Shown: positions 56,701-61,719, counted from the stretch's first letter. The stretch: DNA of 64,000 nucleotides from Aphrophora alni (GCA_963513935.1 OY740773.1:98689291-98753290), one strand, 5' to 3'. Numbers and translations are program-made. The notes: a model not told the origin generated them from the sequence alone.

Positions 56701-59700
56701 GGTAAATCATCTGAATATTGTGTTAGTTAAATCTAACAAAAGTAAAAAATAATTTTGATTAGGGTTAGTATGTTTTTATATTACTTCTACATTTTATAAA
56801 AGTAAAATTCATAGCCCTAATGGTGGGCATCTAGAGATTAGGCACTTAATGTAATAAAACCAATCAACAAAGTTCTATTAAAATAATTTTCTTAATCAAC
56901 TTTTCTTTACTAAATTTCAACATAAATTACAGCCTGCAGATTATGAAATGTACTTTGTGATAATGAAATAAGTCCCATTATATTTTTTAAAATTTTATAA
57001 CTGGAATAAAATTCAAACTTTGGAAATCTTAGTTTGTATATAAACTCTAATTTTTAGTACAACTTTTATACCCAATTTTGAGGTGATCTGTGGAAGTATA
57101 CAATATCTAAAAAAGTTTGTAAAGATAATCTCATGACAATTATATCATGAGTAGTGAAAAAAAAAGCATAACTCATCGAAAATGATGACAGGATAAAGTT
57201 TAAAACAGAGTCTTTAAACGTATTTTACATATAAAATGTAGTGCTATTTTAATAAACAAAGACACAGTAATTATGATGTGCTGTGGTAATTTGTAATAAA
57301 AATTAAGAGAATTTAAAAAAATTAATGTAGCCTAATATTAAATCTTGATTGTAGTTTTATAATTAATTGGATGCTCATGAACAGAATAATCTACAAAGGG
57401 CTTATCAAAAAGTAATGAGACTCACTTCGTGGGGAAAATTTCACACAGAGAAATTGGCAACACTGCACAATATACTTTTTTAACATATGTTTTCTTACAA
57501 CTGAGTAAATATGACAGCAATATAACTTTTTGTAAACAAGCTGTAGTGGTTAGAATTCAACTCTGTTTGTTTTCACCTCCAACAATGGAAAACAATTTGA
57601 AGCAAAGATTTACATAAAGTTTTGCTGTCGGTTGAACAAATCATCTACAGAATTTATTTATTGTAAAAAGCTTAAGTAATGTCACATGGTAATACATTTC
57701 GGTGGCACAAATATTTCATTGAAGGAAGGGAAGATGAAAATCATACTGGTCAACTGTCAACATTCCGTATAGACATTTTAGTGAGCAAAGTTTCTGTCCT
57801 AGTATGAGATCGCCATATAAGTATTTATGTTTAGCTGAAGTGTTGAATGTCTCTTATGGAAATGCTCCGACTATTCATACACAAGATTTGTTGATGTAAC
57901 GAGTTGCTTGTCGTTGAATTCCCCGTTTGTTATCGCCTGATCCAATAGAGTACCGGATTGTAGTATGTTAAGAACTGAAAAACAGGGTAAGAAAACATGG
58001 AAAATGTTTCATCAAAAATAATCTCAGAGTAGATGAGTCTTGGATGTTTCATTATGACCCAGAAATTAAAAAGCAGAGCTCACAAAGAAGACCTTCAATT
58101 CATCAACTCCAAAAAAAAGACAAAGTTGTGAGTGCTGGAAGGTAAGGTCATCTTCTCTGATCATCAAGACTTCATATACTAGCATGATGTATTTTCTCAT
58201 ACAAGAGTAATGTATCAGTGTTGCATACGATCCTGCAGTATTACTGGAAGAAACGGTCAAACAAGAACTCCAGAAAGCTTCTTCTCGATTACAACAATGC
58301 ACAGCCACATGTTCCAAATGTTGTGACAGAGTTTTCAGACAGATAGCGTGTTCCCCATTCTCCTTAGAGACCTGAACTCACTTCATGTAACTTCTGACTT
58401 TGCCCTACAATGAAGAAAGGAGTTGAAAGGCAAAAGTTTCGCAACAATTCGCAAAACCATGAAGATGATCTGCAAACAACTTTCGATTCAAGGGTTGACA
58501 AACGTGAAAAAGTACATATCAAAGGAGGGGACTATTTTGAAAAGAACATATATAATTTGTTGATTAAACCAATAATTTCTATGTAATCACATTAATCTCA
58601 TTACTTTTTGATCACCCATTGTAACATTTTATACTATTTTGGTTTTAAACTTTAGGATAAAGATGAATTTCTCATATTATTAATATAGATTACGCAGACA
58701 TTTGCCATTATTTATACATGATGTTTTGAGAGAAGGGATCAGTTCTCGTTATCAAATGATAAATCTAGAACATAAAGTCATGTTGGTAACAAAACCTGTT
58801 GGTATTCTTCATATTTATCATGTTCTAGGTGGTTTATTACTTAATAACGGGAGTCGATCCATATTCTCAAAATGTTGTGATTACTTGTTATATACACAAA
58901 TGTCCCAAAAAACTAAAAAAATATATTTTCACTACTGTTACGACTTCATTATTGTCGAACTTCAAACACAAAGTTGTAAATCTTAAATACTTCGGATGGA
59001 AAATTCAAATCATAATAATTTGTCTGTAACAAACTGCTCTGTATTTTAAAATCACTTTGTAGAGCTCTATTTAAAACATTATTGGACAATCAATTTGGAT
59101 TGGCTCAATGTAATTAAGTTTTCGTTGGTGTTATTTTTATCTACATGTAAAGAGGTTTAAAATAATGCATCATACGACTCCCTTACTCTTTAAACGATTT
59201 CAAATGACCTCTTCATAAGTTCCCTCTAGGAGAGGGGTTAAAACACGTCTTATACCTTAATGTAGAGTACATACCCAAACTAATATTCCAAAGTTTGTAG
59301 TTTTTATTTCAATAATTAACAAAATCAAGAGGGGTCTGCAACTTTTGATCACACTGTAAATAATATCTGTAGTCGCCTGATATTAGGCCTGTTGATTTTT
59401 TCTATTTATAAATTACCATAATTTCAGGCTCATTTGCCAATCATTAGATCCATAATAAAACAACTGTTTTCTTCAAATCAAGGTAGTTGAAAAAAGTTAT
59501 TGATGGACTCACATACAACAAACAAAAATATACATGTTAAAAATTATTTAAATTTTAGTGAAAACCATGTTCACTACAAGACTAGTTGAAACTGATTAAT
59601 AAAGATCGGTTTAACTACATTGACCATTATCTTAATTATTTGATTAATTTTCACCTACTAGTCAAATAAAATAAGACAAAACATTTAAATCTGTGGATGC

Positions 59701-61650
59701 AACAATTTCTTAGAAACGTTTTAAAATTACACAAATAGTTGTCCTATTTAATGCTGAATGTAATTTAATATTTAACAATTTAAATTGCAAAAATTTTTAA
59801 AATATTTTTGTTTCTATTCCTCCTACGAAAAAATTAGTTTTGAAGAAAAATTATCATTAATCTTTATTTAATAATTACAAAGAAAATTATTTGAAAGTGA
59901 CTGGTCTCTACAATTTGTTACGTAAACTCAAAGTTAACACAAGTCGAATTTAAACCATTAGCTACGAACAAGGTCTCATTATTGAAGAATTTTAATAGAA
60001 CTATAAAAAAAAGTTGCTTCTTAAGAAGATTAACAACCATAGCACATTTTAGGTCAAAATATTTTAAAAATAACATAAAAACCCATTTTCAAGAAAAGTT
60101 TGAGAGATTGTAGGTGTAAGTTAAAAGGTCGTAAAAAAGTATTTTCTCATATAATTTTTTTTCATACAATGTAAATAATTTTATAATAAGTGTGTAAAAA
60201 AGTAAGAGATAAGTATATAAAAAAACAAGAGATGTGTGTAAAAAAACAAGAGATAAGTGTGTAAAAAAGTAAGAGGAAACGTGTTGAATTGCTCGAAGAG
60301 ACTTGCCAGCTAGAGTAGAAGGATAGCCAAGTCGAGCTGGAGTGAACTTGAAATAAAAGAATTATTGGTTACATTATTTTAATATGCAAAGATATAAACA
60401 GAATAAATTTTAGCCCAAACTATAGATTAGTTTATGAATAAATATGTAAAATGGAAAATATAAGACAGTCTTTATTTTTCGAAGTACAGGTATTAAAACC
60501 ATTTTATTTTATGACAAATTCCGATACATTTTACAAGAACAATGTTTATCTTTTGCATAACAAAGTTCTATTAAGAAATTATAATTTAAAAGAAAATTAA
60601 TGTCTGCAAAATATTTTGGCTTATTTATATTTTTGAAAAATGTGTTATTTATGTTAAAATTCAAATATTTTTGAAGCTAAATTTACCATACGAAGCTAAA
60701 TTAATTATTTTAATTTTTCATTATTAATTTTCATAAGAAGCATCTTTTTCTAAAGTTGCATTAAAATCCATCAATAATTTCTATACTTACAGCTAATTGT
60801 TTAATATAGGCACATGTAAACTTTGAGGTTATGTAACGACACTGAATCCAATCACCTACAAACCCATCTCATTTTCTTTGTAAAGTAATAATGAGAAAAT
60901 CTGCTCAAAATAAATATTTTCGTAGGAATTATAGAAACGGAATTTTTTATTATTTTTTTTTAACTAAAAAAGGTACTATTTTTTTAACTGAAAATTTTTA
61001 ATACCAAACTACGGTCATCTCAAAATAGGGACCAATTTTATGTGTGACTTTAAAATTTCTCTAATTAACGATTTAAGCCAAAAATCCTCCCCCCCCCCCA
61101 GAAACCAAAAGAGTATTATATATTATTTTACTAGACTATACGTTTAACAAATCAAAACAAAGGATAGTGTGTTGGAATTGGAACCTAACTTAGTCAATGA
61201 AATTTAAACGTTTTATTATGTGTATAAGTGAAGGTGTTGACTTTCAAATTGTTCAAACACATATGACAATTTTACTGTAGATCTGTTGATTGGTGAATTA
61301 GCCCAAACAATGATAATCATAAAAAGGAAAAAAAATACTAATATAAAAAAAGGTGTATATTAAATTAAAATAAACACTATAATTTGATACAAATCAACCA
61401 TTTTTCCCTCTAAAAATCTATGTTAAAACAAACACAAAGTGATTAAACAATAAAACACTAACACCACAAAAAACATCACATACATTATATTCAGTTAATA
61501 TCTCACCAAATGGCTGCACACTGGATCATCGATATCTGTGTGAATTCCACCGTTCGCTATCAGCACTTCGGCCATGTGCTTTTGCTCTTCTTCGGGAAAA
61601 CCATGGAAACAAACACGAGCTCCTTGGAAAGGTTTTAATTTGTGATCCAC
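11625..61650 (-). CDS. pbl: Pebble/ECT2, RhoGEF of cytokinesis (3' portion, 13 exons)
   Basis: Pebble/ECT2 is a nucleotide exchange factor for RhoA. At the central spindle it is activated by the centralspindlin/RacGAP subunit and drives contractile-ring assembly. Thirteen spliced exons give 672 residues: BRCT repeat 2 (1-93), a linker with the basic stretch RARKRKR and the motif KRRSSVSDAGLLSVS (94-190), a DH domain (about 192-390) with LLIRPVQRLPSISLLLN, a PH domain (about 403-545) and a basic Ser/Thr-rich tail. All junctions keep frame and use AG/GT. The family is usually 850-910 residues, so roughly 200 N-terminal residues, including BRCT1, lie beyond 64000. The order of domains and near-identity of key motifs to insect pebble make the call firm. 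Exons: 61507-61650, 40725-40859, 36637-36877, 33781-33902, 32391-32579, 29209-29416, 25281-25441, 23739-23858, 22754-22910, 21844-21998, 19703-19788, 15964-16135, 11625-11753. Confidence 0.95.
11757..12425. other. Intronic, part of a dispersed repeat
   Basis: This is the start of the intron between pbl exons 12 and 13. Around 12115-12200 lies a copy of a dispersed repeat (GGAGACACAGGCTTACCTTGGAAA) also present at 15726-15870, 46700-46830 and 62040-62240. Nothing coding is supported. Confidence 0.5.
12430..12460 (-). ncRNA. Hammerhead-like motif of a Penelope-type tail
   Basis: Read on the minus strand: CCGATGAT, a stem-loop GCC-GCAA-GGC, then GAAA and the palindrome ACAATTGT. This follows the hammerhead layout (CUGANGA, stem II, GAAA, stem III), with the second core base changed from U to C and one extra base after the first box. 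A self-complementary stem III is what Penelope-like retroelements use. Activity is not shown, and the altered base may make it inactive. Confidence 0.45.
12620..15730 (+). pseudogene. Ty1/copia-type retrotransposon relic (gag-protease-integrase)
   Basis: Plus-strand frames carry the parts of a Copia polyprotein in order. A gag segment lies at about 12628-12990 and contains an in-frame TGA at 12685. A CCHC zinc knuckle (C-x2-C-x4-H-x4-C) lies near 13400-13440. A protease region near 13570 has the usual D-S-G-A motif reading D-K-G-A, so the catalytic site is altered. The gag-pre-integrase region is split by a piggyBac-type MITE (13943-15305), and integrase pieces with several stops run to 15730. 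No RT, RNase H or LTRs are seen. It is a dead, truncated insertion in the pbl intron, opposite to the gene. Confidence 0.85.
13943..15305. mobile_element. piggyBac-type MITE, copy 2, inserted in the Copia relic
   Basis: The element begins TTAACCCTCC and ends AAGGTTAA, in inverted orientation to the copy at 8445-9609. Removing it together with one TTAA makes the Copia frame continuous across the site, which supports a TTAA target duplication. The last ~50 bases differ from copy 1, and an extra block lies near 14300-14640. No transposase is encoded. Confidence 0.75.
15726..15880 (-). repeat. Dispersed repeat R-A (Penelope-tail-like)
   Basis: The plus strand contains AAGTGAACAGTGTATACGAAATATTTCAGAACTT in pieces, matching 46700-46830 on the plus strand and 62040-62240 on the minus strand. 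A CTGA box, a GTGAAC/GTATAC hairpin and GAAATATTT follow each other, a degenerate form of the hammerhead-like layout seen at 48893. It borders the end of the Copia relic. Confidence 0.45.
15964..16135 (-). CDS. pbl: pbl exon 12: post-PH tail
   Basis: Enters in phase 2 and leaves in phase 0 through a GTAAGT donor. It encodes 57 residues plus a split lysine, including KTPNKLKRAMSTMMSPFGS, a basic Ser/Thr-Pro stretch that matches the pebble tail. This region follows the PH domain, and in the family it helps membrane association through positive charge. Confidence 0.92.
16280..18530. other. Unclassified block, locally GC-richer
   Basis: This intron segment holds stretches of unusual composition. 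Two related pieces near 17045-17180 and 17200-17330 share an ATAACTCG-(A/C)GAACNAAGCG core. GTAGAGAGGAGGCGAGG occurs at 16370 and GTAGAGCGGCGCGCG at 17368. An 83-codon plus-strand frame at 17528-17779 matches nothing I know. A transposable element of unknown class is likely, but I cannot define its ends. Confidence 0.35.
18643..19330 (-). mobile_element. mariner-like transposase relic (C-terminal half) with unusual tail
   Basis: On the minus strand, broken frames give the C-terminal pattern of a mariner transposase. There is a degraded FSGTR segment, an A-P-A-x-T remnant of the third catalytic block, then FFRRLRKWKTIG and AKWRLCLKINSF, which correspond to the terminal K-LEKRW-KCI-L-GDYVE region. 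After the relic ends, a clean 64-codon stretch with higher GC continues to 18643. It is dead and lacks the N-terminal DNA-binding half. Confidence 0.6.
19331..19702. other. Intronic, nothing seen
   Basis: This gap lies between the mariner relic and pbl exon 11. I see no exon, RNA or recognisable repeat in it. Confidence 0.5.
19703..19788 (-). CDS. pbl: pbl exon 11: junction after PH domain
   Basis: An 86-base exon with TTACAG acceptor and GTAAGC donor enters in phase 0 and leaves in phase 2. It encodes EIFLASLDPQQLDIETSDVG and nine more residues. It joins the end of the PH domain to the tail. Similarity to the family is modest, but position, phase and splice sites all fit. Confidence 0.85.
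19789..21250. other. Intronic, nothing firm
   Basis: AT-rich sequence. A slightly GC-richer patch near 20380-20430 is unassigned. No coding frame is supported. Confidence 0.5.
21251..21694. mobile_element. hAT-type MITE, copy B (5'-truncated)
   Basis: It matches the inner and right parts of the 6100-6695 element: GCACGCACCCAGCTACACGT at the left, and GACGTTGACCGTTGTTAGC then GCCCACC at the right. The left inverted repeat is missing. The same intron also holds pbl exon 11, to its left. Confidence 0.75.
21844..21998 (-). CDS. pbl: pbl exon 10: PH domain, C-terminal half
   Basis: Phase 1 entry and phase 0 exit through GTAAGT. It encodes CHKVFALMCKSNQELKEKLY and SFTIAEEETDKMVFLRLLC in order, the last strands and C-terminal helix of the PH domain. 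The Drosophila protein has a closely similar LYSFSI-x2-EE pattern. Confidence 0.95.
22300..22663. mobile_element. piggyBac-type MITE, copy 3 (partial)
   Basis: This resembles the right third of copy 1: AAATTCTATGCACCTTTCC, then ATTTCTGAGAAAAATGATGTC, ending AGGGTTAA at 22663. The left part is absent or too diverged to place. Confidence 0.6.
22754..22910 (-). CDS. pbl: pbl exon 9: PH domain, middle
   Basis: Begins VCKKRSKAFNSLKSPRDS, a variable Ser-rich loop, then FKHVRMIPLSHIKRVIDIKE, the conserved strand block of the pebble PH domain. Acceptor TTTCAG, donor GTGAGT, phase 0 in and 1 out. Confidence 0.95.
22940..23300. repeat. Dispersed repeat (AAGTCCAAAAAAA family)
   Basis: CCCCAAGTCCAAAAAAATG, then a T-rich stretch and GTCTGCCATATGTGCACTGC, is mirrored by CCCGAGTCCAAAAAAAGTGG and GTCTGTCGTATGTACAGTGC at 51450-51510. 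This looks like a retroelement end of unknown family. Confidence 0.45.
23739..23858 (-). CDS. pbl: pbl exon 8: start of PH domain
   Basis: Exactly 40 codons, phase 0 to 0: PHLVSSHRNFITRCDMIELT then SGRGDSLAFFLFSDIVE, the first PH strands of ECT2/pebble. The donor is GTTGGT, a weaker site than the GTAAGT used by most other exons of this gene. Confidence 0.95.
24000..25280. other. Intronic, nothing recognised
   Basis: Open frames at 24192-24497 and 24792-25016 are AT-biased and match no known family. No splice-flanked exon or recognisable repeat is seen. Confidence 0.5.
25281..25441 (-). CDS. pbl: pbl exon 7: C-terminal helices of DH domain
   Basis: Phase 1 in, 0 out. It encodes DILKHTAKSNQDHSALDTAL and later INEDKRRTEGQMVMFDIFND, the last DH helix and linker to the PH domain. 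The INEDKRRTE motif is almost invariant in pebble/ECT2. Confidence 0.97.
25790..25985 (+). repeat. Penelope-tail-like repeat with hammerhead-like motif
   Basis: This is one copy of the segment found as an inverted pair at 7275-7565. Position 25898-25930 reads CTGAGGA, T, GGCGAC-TTT-GTCGTT, GAAA, CGTGTT. The hairpin pairs fully if two G-U pairs are allowed. AGATCTCAC arms flank it. Confidence 0.5.
25986..26705. other. Intronic, nothing recognised
   Basis: No coding frame, splice-flanked exon or identifiable repeat is supported between the Penelope-like repeat and the Tigger MITE. Confidence 0.5.
26706..27365. mobile_element. Tigger/pogo-type MITE, copy 2
   Basis: A 660-bp element with termini CAGTAGAACTCCTCTTAACCG and inverted CAGTAGAACCTCTGTTAACC, TA on both sides. 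The minus strand retains RKRKRVLVSFETR, the start of a CENP-B/Tigger-type helix-turn-helix. It carries a single shortened copy of the 75-bp internal unit near 27200-27250. Confidence 0.85.
27366..29208. other. Intronic, nothing firm
   Basis: AT-rich intron between pbl exons 6 and 7. The 66-codon minus frame at 27521-27721 has no recognisable features. A short segment near 28660, AATGAGCAAAGCAAGTGTA, resembles one near 6913, a possible repeat. Confidence 0.45.
29209..29416 (-). CDS. pbl: pbl exon 6: catalytic core of DH domain
   Basis: Phase 0 in, 1 out. It encodes APDLVKAYPPFVNFFENTKD, FHAFLKICQTKPECGRQSLQ and ELLIRPVQRLPSISLLLN. The last is the DH conserved region 3 helix that contacts Rho. 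The match to insect pebble is the strongest in the window and fixes the gene's identity. Confidence 0.98.
29885..29980 (-). repeat. tRNA-like sequence (probable SINE head or tRNA relic)
   Basis: Minus strand: an A-box-like TTAGCTCAGTTGGGAG is followed about 45 bases on by a B-box-like GGTTCGAGCCC. A real tRNA is unlikely: the acceptor stems pair poorly and the T stem has a mismatch. It is best read as a tRNA-derived SINE head or a decayed tRNA. Confidence 0.5.
30940..31930 (-). pseudogene. mariner-family transposase relic
   Basis: A minus-strand start at 31779-31781 begins MAKLIKNLAASEIRSVIHFL, the N-terminal helix-turn-helix of a mariner transposase. Frames then break repeatedly, and later pieces give TFYHQERLKPSKSRQ, GHYILLVDFLLQGETI and IVLIHDNGRLHTENV. 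The last is the HDNARPH block with the catalytic Asp retained but the following motif altered. Terminal repeats were not located. It is inactive. Confidence 0.8.
32391..32579 (-). CDS. pbl: pbl exon 5: DH domain, second helix
   Basis: Exactly 63 codons, phase 0 to 0: LFKTPLEEMCETEGQLLNPT, then VKIIFGHLPPIYQTHCQMLE and WTEDVSIGNIFLKF. IFG-x2-PPIY-x2-H is the DH motif that follows the first helix. Confidence 0.97.
32811..33067. repeat. Foldback repeat, copy 1
   Basis: Two ~55-base arms at 32811-32868 and 33010-33067 are inverted and nearly complementary, sharing GATCAACTC, TTATCA and GTGATAAACCTAG. The same arms occur at 58720-58880. The unit could form a long hairpin when transcribed. Confidence 0.7.
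33781..33902 (-). CDS. pbl: pbl exon 4: start of DH domain
   Basis: Phase 1 in, 0 out. After a linker ending in PRKVLSPRHQ it encodes VFLELVQTESNYVNILNTIM, the first DH helix, with the E-T-E-x-x-Y-V pattern of RhoGEFs. Confidence 0.97.
33910..36120. other. Intronic, small inverted repeat and possible element end
   Basis: TACAGGGTGATCAACTGAAG near 34094 looks like a transposon terminus, but its partner was not found. Around 35010-35160 two inverted arms (GATGTGTAGAAG and its complement near 35145) flank a 90-base loop. Nothing coding is supported. Confidence 0.4.
36125..36410 (+). repeat. SINE-like dispersed repeat, copy A
   Basis: Contains GGTAATCCTGAGG, GCTGGATCTACGCC, CATGTAGTCTTGG and TCCGACCCTGACA, in the same order as a copy at 49135-49420. 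Inverted copies are at 61720-61930. The 3' end resembles GACCGAGAGGTTTTTCACC at 62868. Confidence 0.65.
36637..36877 (-). CDS. pbl: pbl exon 3: linker with nuclear-localisation stretch
   Basis: Phase 0 in, 1 out. It begins YLESLVSPNRREIDANT, then SGRARKRKRLQDAVSRL, a likely nuclear-localisation signal, then KRRSSVSDAGLLSVSGSFLD and CTPSPGG. The KRRSSVSDAGLLSVS block is a signature of insect pebble and carries RRxS and Ser/Thr-Pro sites that kinases may use. No cyclin-box or other domain is visible. Confidence 0.97.
36880..38566. other. Intronic, nothing firm
   Basis: AT-rich. A segment near 37790-37850 with TTCCGATATCGGACAC and repeated TCCG may be a fragment of a Tigger-type element, but no paired ends were found. 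Confidence 0.4.
38567..38953. mobile_element. Tigger-type MITE, second family
   Basis: Begins CAGTAGAACCCCTCTAATCCG. The right end, complemented, reads CAGTATGTAGCACCCCTCTAATCCG in two parts, with a small insertion. The inner part is distinct from the 10.4-, 26.7- and 41.6-kb family. The TA duplication is clear only on the left. About 387 bp, non-coding. Confidence 0.7.
39159..39193 (+). mobile_element. Solo Tigger-like terminus
   Basis: CAGTAGACTCGCAACTATCC after a TA resembles one terminus of a Tigger element. No matching inverted partner was found before the next element. Confidence 0.4.
39554..40355. mobile_element. Tigger/mariner-type MITE, third family
   Basis: The left end CAGTAAAACTTAGATAATTC and the complement of the right end CAGTAGAACTTTAGATGTTC match imperfectly. 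TA follows the right end. Interior AATTCGAAGTC/ TTCGAAGTT repeats echo the termini. No transposase frame is seen. Confidence 0.65.
40725..40859 (-). CDS. pbl: pbl exon 2: BRCT repeat 2, second half
   Basis: 45 codons, phase 0 to 0: VVDESTVISVPPQAPTQAH, then IVKAEWFWASVQNEGCVDEK and DYLFED. EWFW holds the conserved BRCT tryptophan. Its 5' partner exon is 20.6 kb upstream at 61507. Confidence 0.96.
41555..42319. mobile_element. Tigger/pogo-type MITE, copy 3, with transposase start
   Basis: A 765-bp element: CAGTAGAGTCTCGCAAACTC at the left, complemented CAGTAGAGTCCCGCAAACTC at the right, TA on both sides. On the minus strand it encodes MSELRKRKRVLVSFEMRLNV, LKRLDRGESVEKLCDEFNVG and KVPSTIR, a nearly intact CENP-B-N/Tigger helix-turn-helix (41705-41837), after which homology stops. 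Three 75-bp units lie at 41992-42216. No DDE catalytic domain is present. Confidence 0.88.
41992..42216. repeat. 75-bp tandem repeat inside Tigger MITE (3 units)
   Basis: Units start at 41992, 42067 and 42142, exactly 75 bases apart. Each has CCG/CACGGTGTT, GCCGACAATGGGATACCG, CTCGACAA and GTCGTTT. They are CpG-rich, unlike the flanks. The length keeps one plus-strand frame open across all units, but there is no sign that it is translated. Confidence 0.9.
42320..46680. other. Intronic AT-rich DNA with one dispersed repeat
   Basis: A segment at 42915-43100 (GAATTTGTTTATAAACAT, then CAGGAGAGAAAACA and GCTGAAGTAGTT) is also present at 54830-55020. A 12-base G run sits at 44442-44453, and AGAATATATATATTCT at 44793 is a perfect 16-base palindrome. 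No exon of pbl or of another gene is seen. Confidence 0.5.
46695..47130 (+). repeat. Dispersed repeats R-A and R-B
   Basis: 46695-46830 matches 15726-15880 and, inverted, 62040-62240 (R-A). It contains GTGAACAGTGTTTACGAAA. The following part, with AAACTTTGAGGTTATGTAAC, recurs near 56335 and 60815 (R-B). Both are retroelement-like but unclassified. Confidence 0.5.
47131..48300. other. Intronic, nothing firm
   Basis: TAGATAGATAGATAAATTGCC at 47130-47152 may be the tail of a LINE-type element. Otherwise the sequence is AT-rich and without features up to the Penelope-like relic. Confidence 0.4.
48307..48960 (+). mobile_element. Penelope-like retroelement, 5'-truncated: GIY-YIG endonuclease and tail
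   Basis: An uninterrupted plus frame (to TAA at 48703-48705) encodes the C-terminal endonuclease of a Penelope-like element: GIYKI at residues 22-26, a C-x2-C pair at 28-31, YIGLTGR at 35-41, the catalytic-type Arg 46 and H50. The upstream linker KILRTKQEIPTEKKSG is that seen between the reverse transcriptase and GIY-YIG domains, but the transcriptase itself is missing. The tail carries a hammerhead-like motif at 48893-48924. The frame is intact, so insertion may be fairly recent. Confidence 0.88.
48893..48924 (+). ncRNA. Hammerhead-like motif of the Penelope tail
   Basis: CTGAAGA, T, stem-loop GGAGA-TACG-TCTAC with one mismatch, GAAA, then ACGCGT and C. This has the hammerhead layout, with the palindromic stem III and a GTC cleavage triplet. 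One base separates the first box from stem II, unlike the textbook form, and stem I is weak, so activity is uncertain. Confidence 0.5.
49135..49420 (+). repeat. SINE-like dispersed repeat, copy B
   Basis: Shares GCAATCCCGAGG, AGCTAGATCTACACTT, CATATAGTCTTGG, TCCAACCCTGACA and a 3' end CACCTTTAAACAAC with the copy at 36125-36410, in the same order. Confidence 0.65.
50260..50640 (-). mobile_element. Jockey-like retrotransposon 3' fragment
   Basis: Minus strand: EEVVITRLRISHSIIIHGFL, then QCSFCHTVLTIKHLNPLC. These are the end of the RNase H region and the C-x2-C zinc knuckle characteristic of Jockey-type polyproteins. Stops follow. A fragment of the same type of element lies just beyond in opposite orientation (50700-50860). 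Confidence 0.75.
50700..50860 (+). mobile_element. Jockey-like retrotransposon, endonuclease-RT linker fragment
   Basis: Plus strand: ADKNIPKKSMRPLRSPVPWW then NDEYSGALHLCQ. The IPK-x-PVPWWN-E-C-A signature lies between the endonuclease and reverse transcriptase in Jockey-type elements; here the cysteine is missing. Orientation is opposite to the neighbouring 3' fragment. Confidence 0.7.
51855..52210. repeat. Foldback repeat next to the intronic exon
   Basis: Inverted arms at 51860-51893 and 52168-52203 share CAGCGCGAATGCTG and the neighbouring CTATA and CACTTG. The spacer includes a G-rich strand at 51900-51935 and an A run. Probably a small MITE. It lies 217 bases downstream of the stop of the 52.4-53.3 kb ORF. 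Confidence 0.65.
52427..53323 (-). CDS. Unrecognised exon in the BRCT-splitting intron
   Basis: A 298-codon minus frame starts directly at a strong acceptor (CTTTACAG, junction at 53323/53324) and ends in TAG at 52427, one base before a GTAAGT donor. It lacks an early ATG, so it is an internal or terminal exon. The phase-0 entry would splice in frame to pbl exon 1. The protein is rich in Ser, Thr, Pro and basic residues, with SPVISRQKTPSSTVTGNL, RKNKKSPKDGFKTLSSIRRS and LLKVNENTPKKPAP; it has many S/T-P sites and likely nuclear signals. I recognise no domain. It could be an alternative 3' exon of pbl, or the last coding exon of a nested gene whose other exons were not found. Confidence 0.65.
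   Translation of the reverse strand, partial: VLDSAVTFDLIKAGALIPQSRLSLCFPHDFPADPLTSTPRGDVETIKSKQNTDSNENITLMDISPVNEHKESFTSTGFNIDYQNGGSEMSFVDNKILFRSPVISRQKTPSSTVTGNLTPIRESSPLHSTPLTIENSEIVRKELTFSDNEDIPPTPRLNNKRRRTMSPTELGHRKNKKSPKDGFKTLSSIRRSLRGKTFNSLSRWMSSADVAGKFPSSSPSMPKKLLKVNENTPKKPAPVDDLFHQSPPLRSLGYSTVEEDTHRMQLVHTSFTYLTIFSNTDQDDWRTLNVLLSHEYVV
53883..53891 (+). repeat. Poly-G run (9 bases)
   Basis: Nine G residues directly after GGGT in AT-rich sequence; one of six such G/C runs in the window. Confidence 0.9.
54110..54390 (-). mobile_element. Non-LTR retrotransposon C-terminal fragment
   Basis: Minus strand, two frames: GRGQLRQIMGLAMGHCGLRY, then KLCRPCGMEEKTSSHIIFNF and GLANKRYGVFGSQIPGELTL. 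GHCGLR, C-x2-C and the ELT-x2-ELV ending correspond to the RNase H/zinc-knuckle end of Jockey/I polyproteins, with one frameshift between. Distinct from the 50.3-kb family. Confidence 0.65.
54395..57390. other. Intronic AT-rich DNA with dispersed repeats
   Basis: 54830-55020 matches 42915-43100. 56280-56600 shares GTTAATTGTTTA and GAGGTTATGTAAC with 60760-60850. No coding exon for the 52.4-53.3 kb ORF was recognised here, which argues against a large nested gene upstream of it, although short exons could be missed. Confidence 0.45.
57394..58621 (+). pseudogene. mariner element with terminal repeats, dead transposase
   Basis: A 1228-bp element flanked by TA has termini CAAAGGGCTTATCAAAAAGT and, inverted, CAATGGGTGATCAAAAAGT. 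Plus-strand pieces include a start near 57585 (MENNLKQRF), a remnant of the D-E-S-W block at 58030-58060, and KKRQSCECWK and YDPAVLLEETVKQELQKASS further on, in several frames. Stops and shifts make it inactive. Confidence 0.85.
58720..58880. repeat. Foldback repeat, copy 2
   Basis: GAGAGAAGGGATCAGTTCTCG with TTATCAAATGATAAATCTAG, then the inverted counterpart TGTTCTAGGTGG and GGGAGTCGATCCATATTCTC. Same family as 32811-33067, here with a shorter spacer. Confidence 0.65.
58990..60180. other. Intronic, nothing recognised
   Basis: AT-rich sequence with no exon, element terminus or tandem array that I can define. Confidence 0.5.
60186..60275. repeat. ~23-bp minisatellite (4 units)
   Basis: Four units of ATAAGTGTGTAAAAAAGTAAGAG, here split as ATAAGTGTGT and AAAAAAGTAAGAG, with small changes; the third is two bases shorter. 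Confidence 0.85.
60276..61506. other. Intronic, repeat R-B and poly-C run
   Basis: 60760-60850 is a copy of repeat R-B (CTTTGAGGTTATGTAAC). An 11-base C run is at 61089-61099. No coding frame is supported. Confidence 0.5.
61507..61650 (-). CDS. pbl: pbl exon 1 of the window: BRCT repeat 2, first half
   Basis: 48 codons, phase 0 in and out: VDHKLKPFQGARVCFHGFPE, then KHMAEVLIANGGIHTDIDDP and VCSHL. GARVCFHGFP is the first BRCT strand, HMAEVLIANGG the first helix and C-S-H-L the next strand. Acceptor TTTCAG at the right, donor GTGAGA at the left. Exons for the earlier part of the protein are outside the window. Confidence 0.97.
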
Positions 61651-61719
61651 CTGAAAATAATAAAAATTTACGAGATTAATTCAGTGTTTGAAACTATACT
61701 CAACGTTGAGTTCTCTCAA

